Counted from the first letter of the stretch, positions 11,040 through 22,316 are shown. The stretch is 64,000 nucleotides of DNA from Molossus alvarezi (GCA_037176705.1 JBAWUJ010000051.1:868001-932000); one strand, 5' to 3'. Numbers and translations are program-made. The notes: a model not told the origin generated them from the letters alone.

Positions 11040-11738
11040 TTGCAGTGCTGGTTTGGTGGTGTAAATTCCTTTAGATTTTTTTTTTTTTTTTGTCTGTGAA
11101 GGTCTTAATTTTCCCTTCAATTTTGAATAATAGCCTTGCTGAAAAGTGTAGTCTTAGATTCAGATCCTTGCCTTTCATTACTTTGTACACTTCATGCCAT
11201 TCCCTTTTTGCCTGCAGTGTTTGTATTGAGAAATCAGCTGACAGTCTAATGGGAGCTCCCTTGTAGCTTACTTTCTGTCTCTCTCTTGCTTCTTTTAAGA
11301 TTTTTTCTTTGTCTTTAATGTTTGCTATTTTAATTATGATGTGTCTAGCTGTACATGCTATTAGGTTCATCTTTTATTGAAGTCTGTGTTTCCTGGATTT
11401 GTCTGACTTTTTTTTTTGCCAAAATAAGAAAGTTTTCTGTCATTATTTCTTCAAACAGGTGTTCTGTTCCTTTCTCTGATTCTGCTTCTTCTGATACCCA
11501 TATAATGTGAATGTTGTTATGCTTTGTATTGCCCCAAACCTTCCTTAAACTCTCCTGATTTTTTTTCATCTTTTTTCCCATTTGCTGCTCTATTTCGGTG
11601 GGTGTTTTTCTACCTTGTCTTCAAAGTCACTGATTCAGTCTTCAGCTTTTTCTAATGTACTATCAAATCTTTCTAAGGTATTTTTCATATCAGCTATGTT
11701 GTTCTTCATGTCCTCATGATTTTTACTGATAGCTTGTA

Positions 11739-11773
<35 letters not shown>

Positions 11774-12110
11774 TTCAGGTAGAGTGGGAGGGAGAGAGAG
11801 GAACAGAGAGAGAGAGAAACATCGATGTGAAAGGAACACATCGAGTGGCTGCCACCCGCACGACCGACCAGGGCCGGGGACAAACTGCAACCAAGGTACA
11901 CGCCCTTAGCGGGAACTGAACCTGGGTCTCTCAGGACCGCAGGCCGACGCTCTAACCGCTGAGCCAAACCGGCCAGGGCTGTACCTCTTTTTTAAGCTGA
12001 CATGGTTCCCACTAAACTGTCTATAGTTCTCATTAAGTTGCTTATAGTTCTCATTGAAGTGTTTGAACACCCTTAAAATCATGTTTTTGAATTCTTATCT
12101 GACAAATTGA
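11040..12110 (-). pseudogene. L1 ORF1 (RNA-binding chaperone), decayed, SINE-interrupted
   Basis: The minus-strand translation shows the ORF1p order. A coiled-coil segment lies in the region split by the SINE at 11749-11979. The central RNA-recognition part contains HNNIHIIWVSEEAESEKGTE (around 11460-11520). The C-terminal domain holds RLSADFSIQTLQAKREWHEV (around 11200-11250). Open pieces are 11071-11370 and 11345-11581 in different frames, so at least one frameshift is present. A T14 run near 11079-11092 is an expansion of the lysine codons near the C-terminus. ORF1p would coat L1 RNA; this copy is dead. Confidence 0.85.
11749..11979 (-). mobile_element. VES-type SINE inside L1 ORF1
   Basis: The reverse complement of the same SINE, with its A tail as a T run at 11749-11772 and its head (ccctggccggtttggctcag) ending at 11979. 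It is flanked by tgtacctctttttt at 11735-11748 and 11980-11993, although the T-rich end makes the exact limit uncertain. It interrupts the coiled-coil region of L1 ORF1. Confidence 0.93.
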
Positions 12111-12119
12111 TTTGTTCCT

Positions 12120-13060
12120 TTTTATGTCATTTTTTTCTGGTTATTCCTCCTTTTCTTTCCTTTGGGTGTTGTTTTTTTGTCTCACTATTTTAGTCACCTG
12201 GTAGTTCTATACCCGGTGAGGGAAGTTGGGATGCAAAGGCAGGTCAGTGTGTATCAAATAAGGCTTCTGTGCCTCCCAGGTTGTTATGGTGTGTGGTGCC
12301 TCTTGATTGCTGTGTGTCCTGGAAGACTGACTACTGGGGTCTGGTATTGGTCTTTCCTGGTAGGCAATGCTCTGCATCGTGTGGGCCCCACTGGAGTTGA
12401 AGTTCCTCTCGGTGGTCTATAATAAGGCAGGTATTATCATGTGAGCCCCTCTGAAGTCACAGGTCTAGCTGGTGGCACAGGAAGCTGTATTGCATGGGCC
12501 CCACTGAAGCTGTGGTCACTGCTGGTGCCACAGGAAACTGTATCATGCAAGTCCCAATAGAGACCCAGGTCCCGCCACTGGCAGCTGTGGAGTGCTGCTG
12601 CATGGTGGGGCTTAGTTCTTGCTCAGCCTCTGCTGCTGACAATGATGATGGGTCTCAGCTGCCAATCTGTGCGGCTGCTGCCTATAGATAGATATTTGCT
12701 CCTGAGTCTCTATTTCTGGGGGTGTGTCTCGGCTCTGATCAGGCAGCTATTATTGGGGATGATGCTGGGATCCCAGCTACTTGTGGCTTCCCCAGCAGGC
12801 ACCTTGACAGTGCTGCTACTATGCACTCATCGGTGTTGACACAGCAGGGCCCATTGGTATGATGGTATGAGGTGTACTGGTAGGCTATGGTGGCTGGGCT
12901 GTAACTACTCCAACTGCCTCCTGCCAGAAAAGTTCAGGAATCTTCAAAAATGGTGGGGCCTCCCAGCCAGGCATGGAAAAATGCCCTGACAAGCTGCTGA
13001 CTGTGGTAGCTGGCTACCCCTTGTCAATAGCACAGGAATCTTCTGTCCTGCGTTTATGCA
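12120..13060 (-). promoter_or_regulatory. GC-rich L1 5' UTR with imperfect internal repeats (inferred promoter region)
   Basis: This stretch lies upstream of ORF1 in the older minus-strand L1. At 12360-12600 a motif of the type catgtgggccccactg...ctggtggcacagg recurs about three times at roughly 60-75 bp spacing, suggesting degenerate tandem units like the monomers or repeats of some L1 promoters. L1 5' UTRs carry an internal RNA polymerase II promoter; that role is assigned by position only. Confidence 0.5.
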
Positions 13061-13205
13061 TTGCTGGTGGTTGCTCATCCATGCTCACATCCATTTACAC
13101 TCTCACACACTCTAACTCTCTCACACACTTGCCCTCACTTTTGTTCTGTCCATTGCCATTTCCTCGTAAAAGTGAGTAAATTAATAAAATCTATATTTCT
13201 TTGTG

Positions 13206-13475
13206 TTGATCCTCACCAAAGGATACTTTTCTATTGATTTTAAAGAGAATGAAAGAATGGTATGAAGAAAATGAGGGAGGGAGTGGGAGAGAAAGAGAGG
13301 AAGAAACATCAATGTAAAAAATACACATTGATTGGTTGCTTTAGGCACAAACTGGTTTGTTAGTTAACCAAAAAACCAGAAACCCAGGTAAGTGCCTTTG
13401 ACCAGAATCAAACTTGCAACCCTTCAGTCTATAGGCTGACTCTGTAACCACCTAGAAAAACTGGCCAGTGCTCAA
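13206..13475 (-). mobile_element. old, diverged VES-like SINE
   Basis: Minus-strand reading gives a head (actggccagtttttctaggt) ending near 13475, a B-box-like segment in 13400-13430, a GA-rich section, and a terminal gtgaggatca-type end near 13206-13215. It differs from the other VES copies at many positions and has lost clear target-site duplications, so it is an early member. It lies just upstream of the older L1 5' UTR. Confidence 0.85.
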
Positions 13476-14727
13476 GCTGACATGTTAATTTGCAAGTGTG
13501 GTATGTGCAGGGGAGGCAGGGGTGAAGTTGGGCAGAGGGGCTCTACACTCACCTCGCCCACATTTTCCCCAGATCAAAACATGGTTTTAGTCACTTTATT
13601 CTAGGAAAATGTAGGCTTCATTCAACTGGTCAGACAAGCATGTGTGGTAACTCCTGGAAACTAAAAGCCTTGCACCCAGCAGTCAATGTATCTGTGCATT
13701 TTCAGTGAGAATGAAAGAGAGGGAGGGAGCCAGGAGATGAGAAGACCACTTGTTTTTGCCTCATCACAGATAAAAGGCATCTATGTAGGGACCCAGTCCA
13801 GGTCTTTGCTTTAATTCAATACCTTAACCCAAATTTCTGAAAGAATCAATGCAGAGAAGAACACTCTGCAGGGACTAGAGTAACATGATAGACTGTGGCA
13901 CAAAACGACAATGTAGAAACCTGAATATGGCATTTGATGGAGTTAATTTTAGTGTATGTAGCTACTTTTATATCAGAAAGCAAAAGCGAATTAAATAATA
14001 AGCTTGATAAACCGGGAAACTGAAGCTGAACAGCTGAAGCAGGTATCAGGACAGTATTTCATGGAGATTGATGAAAACTATAGTGTTAACAATGTCGTTC
14101 ACACATTCCAGGAACCTGCCTCTGAGAAGACTTCATGCTCAGAACAGACAGGACAATCTCCCCAGAGATGTTGTGAGCCAGACAAAATTCCCAGAGGGAG
14201 GAGGAAGGGAAATCTCTCTGCTGGGCACCTGCACAGTGGAAACAAGAAGAAGGGGCAGAACTTTTGGACATGGCTTGTGACAGCCAGGGTGATGACATAA
14301 TAGGGCAGAATTTAGCCTAAAAAAAACTGAAAAGGTAATCAGACTGAAGGTGTGAAACCACAGTAGGTCCAGAAAAAGTATGTGATGGGAGGAGAGCCTA
14401 AATCAGGCCAGAGAAATTTTAGAAAGTTGGGCTGAATGTTTTCAATAGTACTTTGTTTCATACCGTGACCCAGGAAAATATATGGTGAATTAGCAAAAGA
14501 CTCATGGTAGTTGCTTCTGGAGCCTGCCCACCCTATACATTGCCAAAGGTGTATTAAATCCCTTAATCTCAACTAAAAACTTGCCACCACATTTAATCTT
14601 TTCCATGTGAGTGCCATTTGAAATTCTTTTCTCTAGACACCACAAAGGAACTTGTTCTCACCAGTAATATACAGAGTGTTACAGAATGATGTATCTTGGA
14701 AATACCTCTGGTCTCCTGCTTGACAAT

Positions 14728-14771
<44 letters not shown>

Positions 14772-14866
14772 TATGTACATAAGTAGGTTTCTTAAGTATT
14801 TAAAAATATTCCTCGATCATCAACAGAATACTGCTTCCCAACATGTGGATACATGCACCATACTAA
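13476..14866. other. low-copy sequence, no gene recognised
   Basis: Sequence of mixed composition without recognised repeats except the GT microsatellite. The longest frame (98 codons, 14004-14300) has no domain and overlaps frames of similar length on both strands, so I treat it as chance. This is the last low-copy block before the duplicated L1-rich region. Confidence 0.5.
14731..14768. repeat. (GT)19 microsatellite
   Basis: Nineteen uninterrupted GT dinucleotides. Pure repeats of this length are usually polymorphic, so it is a candidate marker. It can form Z-DNA in principle. Confidence 0.98.
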
Positions 14867-15083
14867 AAACTACAATGTAGAAATTACAAAATGGCGGCAG
14901 AGTTAATGGAAGTTACACAGACCATCTCCCAGGACCAAATGTGAATTACAACAAAAATAAAGACAAATCATCAGGAAAAGGCAACAGATAAGCAGTTAAA
15001 AGGACCACATAACCAGGGACACTGACTCAATCCTGGTAGGCTTGGAGAGACGTGAGAGGGGAGCTGGGAGCCCATGGTCGGAA

Positions 15084-15163
15084 GTGGCCTTAGCTGAGAG
15101 TGGAGCCTTGGCTGTGAGTGGTGACCTTGGCTATAAGCGGTGGCCTTGGCTGTGAGCGGAGCC
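15084..15163 (+). repeat. short tandem repeat in L1 5' UTR (about four ~19-bp units)
   Basis: Units of the type gtggccttggctgtgagcg recur about four times. The P-type L1s at 31581 and 53209 have about two such units at the matching place and the full-length L1 at 35619 roughly one to two, so the array varies in number between copies. It lies in the 5' UTR, where L1 promoters are found. Confidence 0.75.
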
Positions 15164-15751
15164 CTCAGTTAAACTCCACAGTGGCTCTACAACGCTGAGC
15201 CAGGACAGAGGCTAAAATAGCAGCAGCCACTTACGTTGGGATCCGGCAGAGGGGAGGCAGACTGGACTGGAACTGTGTGGGGACACTCGGGATTTGGAGG
15301 GCACTGAGAGCTTTTGCTGAGTTGCAGCCACACAAAACTGTGGTCATCTTACTCCTTCTCAGGCCTCTGGGGAAAGGCAGCGGCACCTCCCTCACAGATT
15401 CAACCCCACAAGGTGGCCATTGAAATGCTAATTGAGGCCCAAATACCAACCAGCATCTGCCCCACCCTCAGAAAATTCTCTGATCCTGAGCACCTGAGGG
15501 AGTTGTTCATTCAATTGAGAAGTCAAGGTTCTTCAAGTAACTTCTACTGTTTGCCTCCAGGGAAAAAGCCAGAGGATAAATGTACCATTCCCTGGGCTAG
15601 CAACGTTAACCAGGAAGGTTAGACTTGACAGTGGTGTTTAAAGTGGGTCCTCCCTCCCTCATTCAAACCCAGGAAGGGAGCCACAAACAGCAGAACACCA
15701 ACACCCACAGGGAAAAGTTGGCAGGCTCCAAAGCCCACTGTCATTGCCAAA

Positions 15752-16587
15752 ATGGTGAAAAAAAGAAACAAAAACCGAATTAAATAACAAAACACCTCTA
15801 CTGAAGAGGAGCTAAATGAGGTGCAGTTAAGCAAGTTAACATAACTAGAATTCAGAGCCATGATCTTGAGGAAGCCCAACAGCATGTGTAATGACATGAG
15901 CACCATGAATACAGACATAGTAATGTTGAAAATCAACCAGTTGGAAATTAAAAATCACCAAGAAGAAATGAAGCATGGCATATCAGAAATAAAAAACACA
16001 TTAGAAACTCTAAATAGCAGAATAGAGGAAGCTGAGGACCGGATCAGTGAATTAGAAGATAGGGTAGAAAAAATCAACCAATCAGAACACCAAAAGGAAA
16101 AAATAATTAAAAAAACAGGAAGACAGCTTAAAGAGAACTGTGGGACAACTGGAAATATAATAACATTCGCATCATAGGAGTGTCCGTAGAAATAGAAAAT
16201 GAGCAAGGATTAGAGAATATATTTGAAGAAATAGTGACAGAAAACATCCCTAATTTGGTGAAGGAGAAAGGCATTCAAGTTCAAGAAGCACAGAGAGCCC
16301 CAAGTAAGAAGAACCTAAACAGGCCCACACCAAGACACATATTAATCAAACTGCCAAAAATTAAAGACAAAGAGAGAATCCTAAAAGCAGCAAGAGATAA
16401 GCAACATGTTACCTACAAAGGAAACCCCATAAGGCTCTCAGCTGACTTCTGAACAGAAACACTACAGACCAGAAGGTAATGGCATGAGGTAATCAAGGTC
16501 ATGAAAAACAAGGATCTGAATTCAAGACTACTATACCCAGCAAGGCTATCATTCAAAATAGAAGTTAAAATAAAGAGCTTCTCAGAC

Positions 16588-16618
<31 letters not shown>

Positions 16619-16689
16619 TAAGGAAATATATTAGCACCAAACCAGAACTGCAAGAAATGTTAAAAAAAAAAAAAAAAAACCTGCTGTAA
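15752..16689 (+). pseudogene. L1 ORF1, broken
   Basis: Start at the ATG of the usual ATGGTGAAA context. An early TAA follows within 15 codons; reading resumes at 15860-16177 through the coiled coil, with the heptad phrase EEAEDRISELEDRVEKI. A frameshift near 16170 leads into 16180-16452 (RNA-recognition and C-terminal domains), which ends at a TGA replacing TCA. The C-terminal part contains A runs of 28 (16588-16615) and about 18 (16662-16679) where other copies have a few lysine codons. Full length would be about 295 residues. It is not functional. Confidence 0.88.
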
Positions 16690-16734
16690 TTAGCAGGAGA
16701 AATAGGAAGAAAAACAGAACCACGCTAAACAAAA

Positions 16735-17084
16735 ATGGCAATAAATGAAAACATATCAATAATCACCGTAAATGTAAATGGATTGAATACTCCCTTAAAA
16801 AGACACAGAGTAGCTGATTGGATAAGAGCATGACACATCTATATGTTGTTTACAAGAGACCCACCTCACAACAAAAGACTCACATAGGTTGAAAGTGAAG
16901 GGATGGAAAAAATCTTCCAAGCAAACGGAAAGGAAAAAAAAGCTGGGTAGCAATATTCATATCTGATAAAATAAATTTCAAAATAAAGGGCATAAATAGA
17001 GACAAAGAAGGCCACTACATAATATTGAAAGGATCTATCCAACAAGAAGATATAACCTAGATAAACATATATGCACCCAATATA
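16735..17084 (+). pseudogene. L1 ORF2 N-terminal fragment (endonuclease start)
   Basis: It starts at ATG in the phrase ATGGCAATAAATGAAAAC, giving MAINENISIITVNVNGLN, a well-kept ORF2 N-terminus. A frameshift follows after about 35 codons. Similarity continues through the first part of the endonuclease domain to the NIYAPN-like segment, where the deletion to the 3' UTR begins. The RT and C-terminal parts are gone. Confidence 0.85.
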
Positions 17085-17186
17085 CAAGCCGGGAGGGAAA
17101 GGGAGGGGGTAATCAGTGGGGAAAAATCGAGAAAAGTCCGTAACAAAAATAAATGAATTAATTAAATAAAAATAAACTACAATGTA

Positions 17187-17345
17187 ACTTCTGTTTGAGA
17201 TAGATATTAGTTGGTACATAGATGGTTGATAGATAATAGAATGAAGATAGGTGGACAGAAGATAGATAAAGTGATGGGAAAATGGTAGTTAGATATAGAT
17301 AGCTAGTTACAGATAGATGATGTAAATATAGATGCGCATTTAACA
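17187..17345. repeat. GATA-rich segment, duplicated at 35284-35460
   Basis: Degenerate GATA/TAGA repeats follow the phrase caacttctg-type flank. The same segment recurs at 35284-35460 at roughly 85% identity by eye, directly after the next P-type L1. The two are paralogous copies made by the tandem duplication. Confidence 0.8.
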
Positions 17346-17938
17346 ACAAAATTTCAGACATCATACAAAACAGAATTCCCACTGATACATAACCTAAGGA
17401 CACAAAAACAAAACAAAAAAAATGAATACATGGAACTACATCAAACTCAAAAGCCTCTGCACAGCAAAACATATAATCATCTAAATGGAAAGGCAACTCA
17501 CTGTATGGGAGAGCATAATTTCCAATGATATATCATATAAGGTTTAATTTCTAATATATATAGAGTGATCATACAACTCAATCAAAGAACCAAACCAAAA
17601 AATGGGCAGAGAAACTAAATAGACATCTCTCCAAATGACACATAAATGGCTAAGAGTCATATGAAGAAATGCTCAACATCACTATTCATCAGACTGATGC
17701 AAATTAAAGCAACAATGAGATATCACCTCACACTTGTCAGATGGACGCCATCAGAAAATCATCAAACAACAAGTCTTGGTGAGGGTGTGGATAAAAGGGG
17801 ACTCTAGTACACTGCTGGTGGGAATGCAGACTGGTGCATCAGCTATGGAAAACAATATGGTGTTACCTCAAAAAATTAAAAATTGAATTGCCATTTGACC
17901 CAGTGATCCCAGTTCTAGGAATATTCCCTAAGAAGGGT
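17346..17938 (+). mobile_element. L1 ORF2 3' fragment
   Basis: ORF2 C-terminal sequence, starting near the phrase cagacatcata and ending abruptly at the LLGIYPKK-type codons (ttccctaagaag). It has no 3' UTR of its own. A VES tail and a second L1 fragment follow directly, so the end is a junction, not an insertion end. The equivalent segment in copy 2 begins at 35461. Confidence 0.85.
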
Positions 17939-17962
17939 GAGGATAAAAAAAAAAAAAAAAGA
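17939..17962 (+). mobile_element. orphan VES SINE tail at an L1-L1 junction
   Basis: Only the last ~24 bases of a VES SINE are present: the ggtgaggata end and its A run, joined on both sides to L1. The tRNA-like head and body are missing. A deletion or recombination that ended inside a SINE explains this better than insertion of so short a piece. Confidence 0.65.
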
Positions 17963-19700
17963 AGTGGAGGACGATATTAATAAATAAAAGCATATACCTT
18001 GTTCATGGATTGAGAAAATTAACATCATTAAAATGTCCATACTACCCAAAGCAATCTATACATTCAATGCAATCCTCACCAAAATACCAACGACTTACTT
18101 CACAGAACTGGAACAAACACTCCAAATGTTTATATAAAACTAAAAAAGACCCCTAATAGCCACAAAAATCTTCAAAAGGAAGAAGAAATTAGGAGTGATT
18201 ACATTACCAGATTTCAGGTTATACCACATAGCCACTGTAATAAAAATAAGCCTGGTACTGGCACAGGAACAGGTAGATAGGTCAATGCAACAGAATAGAG
18301 AATCCAGAAATTTACCCGAGACAATATGCTCAATTAACATTTGTCAAAGTTGGTAACAACATACAGTGGAGTCAGGACAGTCTCTTCAATAAACACTGTT
18401 GGAAATACTGGACAGCCAATAGCAAAAAAAAAAAAAAAAAAAAAAAAAAATGAAGCTAGACCACCAATTTACACCATATGTGGGAATGTACTCAAAATGC
18501 ATAAAATACTTAAATGTAATGTGTGAATACATACAAATAATAAAACAAAGTTCAGGAAACAAAATTTCAAACATAGAAGAATTTTCACTGATACTACACC
18601 TAAGACAACAGATACATACACACCAAAAAAAACAAAAACAAAAATGAACCCCTGGGACTACATCAAACTTAAAAGCTTCTTCACAGCAAAAGAAACAACC
18701 ATCAAAATGGAAAGGGATCCTACTATCTGGAAGATATTATGCGCCGATGATGCATCAGATAAGGGTTAATTTCCAAATATATAGAGTGCTTATACAACTC
18801 AACCATAGGAAGACTAAGAACCCAATTAAGAAATGGGCAGAGAAACTAAATAGACACCTCTCTAAACAGGACATACAAATGGCTAAGAGACATCTGAAGA
18901 AATGCTCAACATCATCAATCATCAGAGAGAAGCAAATTAAAACAACACTGAGATATCACCTCACACCTGTCAGAATGGCCGCCATCAAAAAATTATCAAA
19001 CAACAAGTCTTGGTGAGGGTGTGGAGAAAGGGGACCCCAGTACACTGCTGACATGGGAATGCAGACTGGTGCAGCCACTATGGAAAACAATATGGTGTTA
19101 CCTCAAATAAGTAAAAATTGAACTTCCATTTGTCCCAGTGATCTCACTTCTAGGAATATACCCTAAGAAGCCTGAAACACCAATCAGAAAGAATATATGT
19201 ACCCCCATTTTCATAGCAGCACTATTTAAAATAGCTAAGATTTGAAAAAAGCCTAAATTTCTATCAGTAGATGAATGGATAAAAAAGCCGTGGTACATAT
19301 ACACAATGGAGTGCTATGCAGCTGTAAGAAAGAAAGATCTCTTATCCTTTGTGACAACATGGAGGGACCTGGAAAGTATTATCCAAAGTGAAACAGGCCA
19401 AATAAAGAAAGAAAAGTATTATATGATCTCACTTATCTGTGGAATATAATGAAGGTAACAGTCTGAGGAATGGGGTAGTCCCAAAGAAGTAGAAGTGGTG
19501 TACAGACTGACAATCCCCAGAAGAGGGGGTAGTGAGGGAGAGATAAACCCCAGAACATATACGCATGTATGCATGAACAATGGACATGGACAAAAAAGCT
19601 GGAGACAGGGCAGGGAGGGAGAGGGAGGAAGAATTACTGGGGGGAAACATCTGGAACAAAAGTACATCAATTATATAATTACGAATGAAATAAATAAATA
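17963..19700 (+). mobile_element. L1 3' piece (S type), ORF2 C-terminal part to tail
   Basis: It starts in ORF2 at the phrase gaagtggaggacgatat and runs through the C-terminal part and the 3' UTR to an A-rich tail near 19690. It is very similar to the S-type L1 at 62985-64000. An A27 run at 18424-18450 expands a short A stretch, and many small frameshifts are present. The best open piece is 18747-19016 with [20 protein letters not shown]. It is the upstream neighbour of the GATATA block in copy 1. Confidence 0.88.
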
Positions 19701-19925
19701 CTATATAGATATAAATATAAATGATATAGATAGATTAGATATATAAACACAGATGATATAGATTGATTAGGTATAGATATAGATATAGATGATATAGATA
19801 TAGATATATAGATATAAATATAGATATAGAATAGATAGATGATATAGATATAGATACAGATACAGATAAAGATAATGATATAAATATAGATATATATATA
19901 GATATAGAGATATAGATATAGATAG
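19701..19925. repeat. GATATA/TAGATA simple repeat, copy 1
   Basis: A degenerate hexanucleotide array of GATATA and TAGATA variants. Corresponding arrays occur in copy 2 (about 42404-42665) and copy 3 (about 59185-59400), each between an L1 3' end and the same ~200-bp low-copy sequence. It probably grew from the L1 tail. Confidence 0.9.
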
Positions 19926-20140
19926 GTATGGGGTGTTTTAGATCATGACCAATGTGCCCAGAAATGTGGATTTTGAGCTCTTTTTACCCTGAATTCTCAT
20001 GTGTCTTCTCTCAGGACCTCAGTTTTCTGTTTGTGAGTTTATATTTGTGATGTCATGAAAAGGTTGAAGAAATCATATGTATTTATATTTAGTGATTCAG
20101 TATTATTACAAAACTAAATTTTATAAAATATTAAGAGGTA
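19926..20140. repeat. low-copy spacer, duplicated three times (copy 1)
   Basis: This spacer begins tatggggtgttttagatca and recurs at 42666-42861 and 59401-59604. A short ctcagttttctgtttgtga stretch faintly resembles the MIR core but is too weak to call. It is useful as a repeat-independent marker that the three segments are paralogous. Confidence 0.7.
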
Positions 20141-20985
20141 GGAAAAATGACAGTGGAGTAAATGGAAGCTACACAAATTTCCTCCGACAACCAAACGGAA
20201 ACTACGACAAAAATAAAAACACAACATTGAGAAAAACCAACTAAAAACAGCTGAGAGAACCTGAATAACCAAAGACAGAAAGAGGATGCCAAATGGAGCT
20301 TGGTAGAAACTGTGGAGGTGTGATAGAGCAGGCTGGGGTGGAGGCCCACAAACACAAGCTGAAGGCTACTTTAGCAGAGAGAGCAGAGGTTTTAAATAGC
20401 ACACAATCAAGTACAACCAATTACCTTGGGCTCCAGCAGAGGGAGGGCTGACTGCATTGAAAATGTGAAGAGAGAGTCCAGGACCCTTGGTTCTGAAGAG
20501 AGCTGAAGGGAAGGACAATGGGAGTTTTGTGCTCTTATCAATACTTTATACAACAGCAGGCACCTTATTCCAGGAGCTTCTTCTCAGAGCCTTGGGAGAA
20601 GCAATAGCCTCTGCCTCAGGAATTCAACACCACCAGGCTGACCTAAAAATGCAAACTGAGGCTCATTAACTTATAGTGTCTGACAGAAAGCATGTGTCCC
20701 ACCCTCTGGAAATCCTCTTATACCTCAGAAATTTTTCATCCATCTGAGGGCTACGAATTGAGATTCATGAAGTATAGGAGATGAATGACCGCCAGGAAAA
20801 AGCTAGAGAATAAATGAACATTTTCTCAGCCTTCCAATCTACCAAGGAAAATAATCTTTGAGAGTAGTGTTTAACACGCATTCCTTCACACTTATTCAAA
20901 CCCAGGAAAGGGAGCCACAACCAGAAAAACACCAACACCCACAGGAAAAATTTGGCAGGCTCTAAAACCCACTGAGACAGCCACA

Positions 20986-21863
20986 ATGGTGAAACAACAA
21001 AACAAGTCCCAAATGAAAGAACAAGATATTCTACAGGAGAAGAGATAAGAGAAATGGATTAAACAAAATATCAGAACTAGAATTAGGAGTAATACTATGA
21101 GGAAGCTCAACAACATAAGTAAAGAGCTCAACAGCATGAGTGAAGATGAAGAAAATTGAAAATGAACAAACTGGAAATAAATAATGAAATAGCAGATATA
21201 AAGAACACATTGGATGGAATAAACAGCAGGACAGAGAAAGACAAAGATTGGATCAGTGTATTAGAAGACAGGGTAGAAAATATCACCCAATAAAAAAACC
21301 AAAAAGAAAAAACAATTAAAAAACAGAAAGACACCCTAAGAGAACTGTGGGACACCATGAAACACACTAACACACACATCATAGAAGTTCCAGGAAAAGA
21401 AGAAAATGAGCAAGGAATAGAGAATATATTGGAAGAAATCATATCAGAAAACACTCATAACTTGGTTGAGGAAAATGGCATATATCTCAAGAAGCACAAA
21501 GAGCTTCAACGTAGAAGAATCCAAAGAGGCCCACATCAAGACACATAATAATTGACAGGCCAAAATTAAAGAGAGAAATAGAATTTGAAACGTGGCAAGA
21601 GATAAGCAATAGATTACCCACAAAGAAAACCACATAATTTTATCAGCTGAATGCTCAACAAAAACACTACTGGACAGAGAAGAAAGTCATGAAGTGATCA
21701 CGATAAGGAAAAACAAGGATCTGAATCCAAGACTACCCTATCCAGCAAGACTATCATTGAAAATAGAAGGTGAAATAAAGGGAGAGCTTACCAGACAAAA
21801 AAGGCTAATAGAATACGTTAGCAACAACCAGCTCTCTAAGAAATGTTCAAAGGGGTGCTGTAA
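20986..21863 (+). pseudogene. L1 ORF1, S type, copy 1
   Basis: It starts at ATGGTGAAACAACAA and would end at the TAA at 21861-21863, about 293 codons, the length expected for this family's ORF1. Stops and frameshifts split it; the longest clean piece is 21357-21548, in the RNA-recognition domain. The coiled coil (21100-21300) and C-terminal domain can still be followed. It is non-functional. Confidence 0.82.
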
Positions 21864-22316
21864 TAAGCAGAGAAAATAGGAAGAGAAATGTAACCACAAT
21901 AAATCAAAATTGCAATAAATCAGTACATATCAATAATTGCTTTAAACACAAATAGATTAAACACTCCAATCAAAAGACACAGAGTAGCTGAATGGATAAG
22001 AATGCATAGATCATATATATGTTGTTTAGAAGGGACCCTTCTCACAACAAACACCTTACATAGGTAGAAAGTGAAGAGATGGGAAACTAGAAATAAATTA
22101 CAAAAAAATACACAAAAACATTTCAACACATAAAGACTAAATAGCATGTTATTAAACAATGAAAGGGTTCACAAGGAGATTAAGAAAAAATTAAAAACTT
22201 CATGGAAACCAATGAAAATTAACACATAGCAACACAAAATCAATGGGATTCAGTGAAAGTACCTCATAGGGAAATTTATACCATACATGTCTACCTGAGG
22301 AAACTAGATTTTCTTA

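Larger units (their letters stand above)
10126..13060 (-). mobile_element. older L1 5' half, minus strand (5' UTR, ORF1, start of ORF2)
   Basis: Minus strand, 5' to 3': GC-rich 5' UTR (about 13060-12120), ORF1 (about 12110-11040), a long pyrimidine-rich spacer on the plus strand (10880-11010), and the first part of ORF2 (about 10860-10126). The sequence differs clearly from the P- and S-type L1s on the right, so it is another, older lineage. It is cut at 10126 within the endonuclease region. A VES SINE sits in ORF1, and (TTTTG)n at 10383-10420 has expanded within ORF2. The 5' end is uncertain; 13061-13205 may belong to it or to flank. Confidence 0.8.
14880..17173 (+). mobile_element. P-type L1 with both ends kept and a large internal deletion
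   Basis: The element begins with the P-type 5' UTR (aaaatggcggcagagttaat) and contains ORF1 and the start of ORF2. Near 17085 it jumps from the endonuclease region straight into the 3' UTR, leaving 2.3 kb instead of about 5.8 kb. The 13-bp repeat aaactacaatgta flanks it (14867-14879 and 17174-17186). Having both true ends and a target duplication suggests that the deletion either came before integration or arose later inside a full-length copy. The 5' UTR has four ~19-bp repeat units (15084-15163). Confidence 0.9.

Noticed and set aside
12162..12839. Several 60-86 codon frames in the GC-rich stretch
   Set aside because: They lie in the 5' UTR of an old minus-strand L1 and change frame within the repeat units.
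14004..14300. 98-codon open frame in low-copy sequence
   Set aside because: No domain or codon pattern; equally long frames overlap on both strands (14068-14280, 14086-14298).
19701..19925. Regular spaced repeats as a possible CRISPR-like array
   Set aside because: The units are six bases, degenerate and without spacers; this is a simple-sequence repeat in a mammalian genome.
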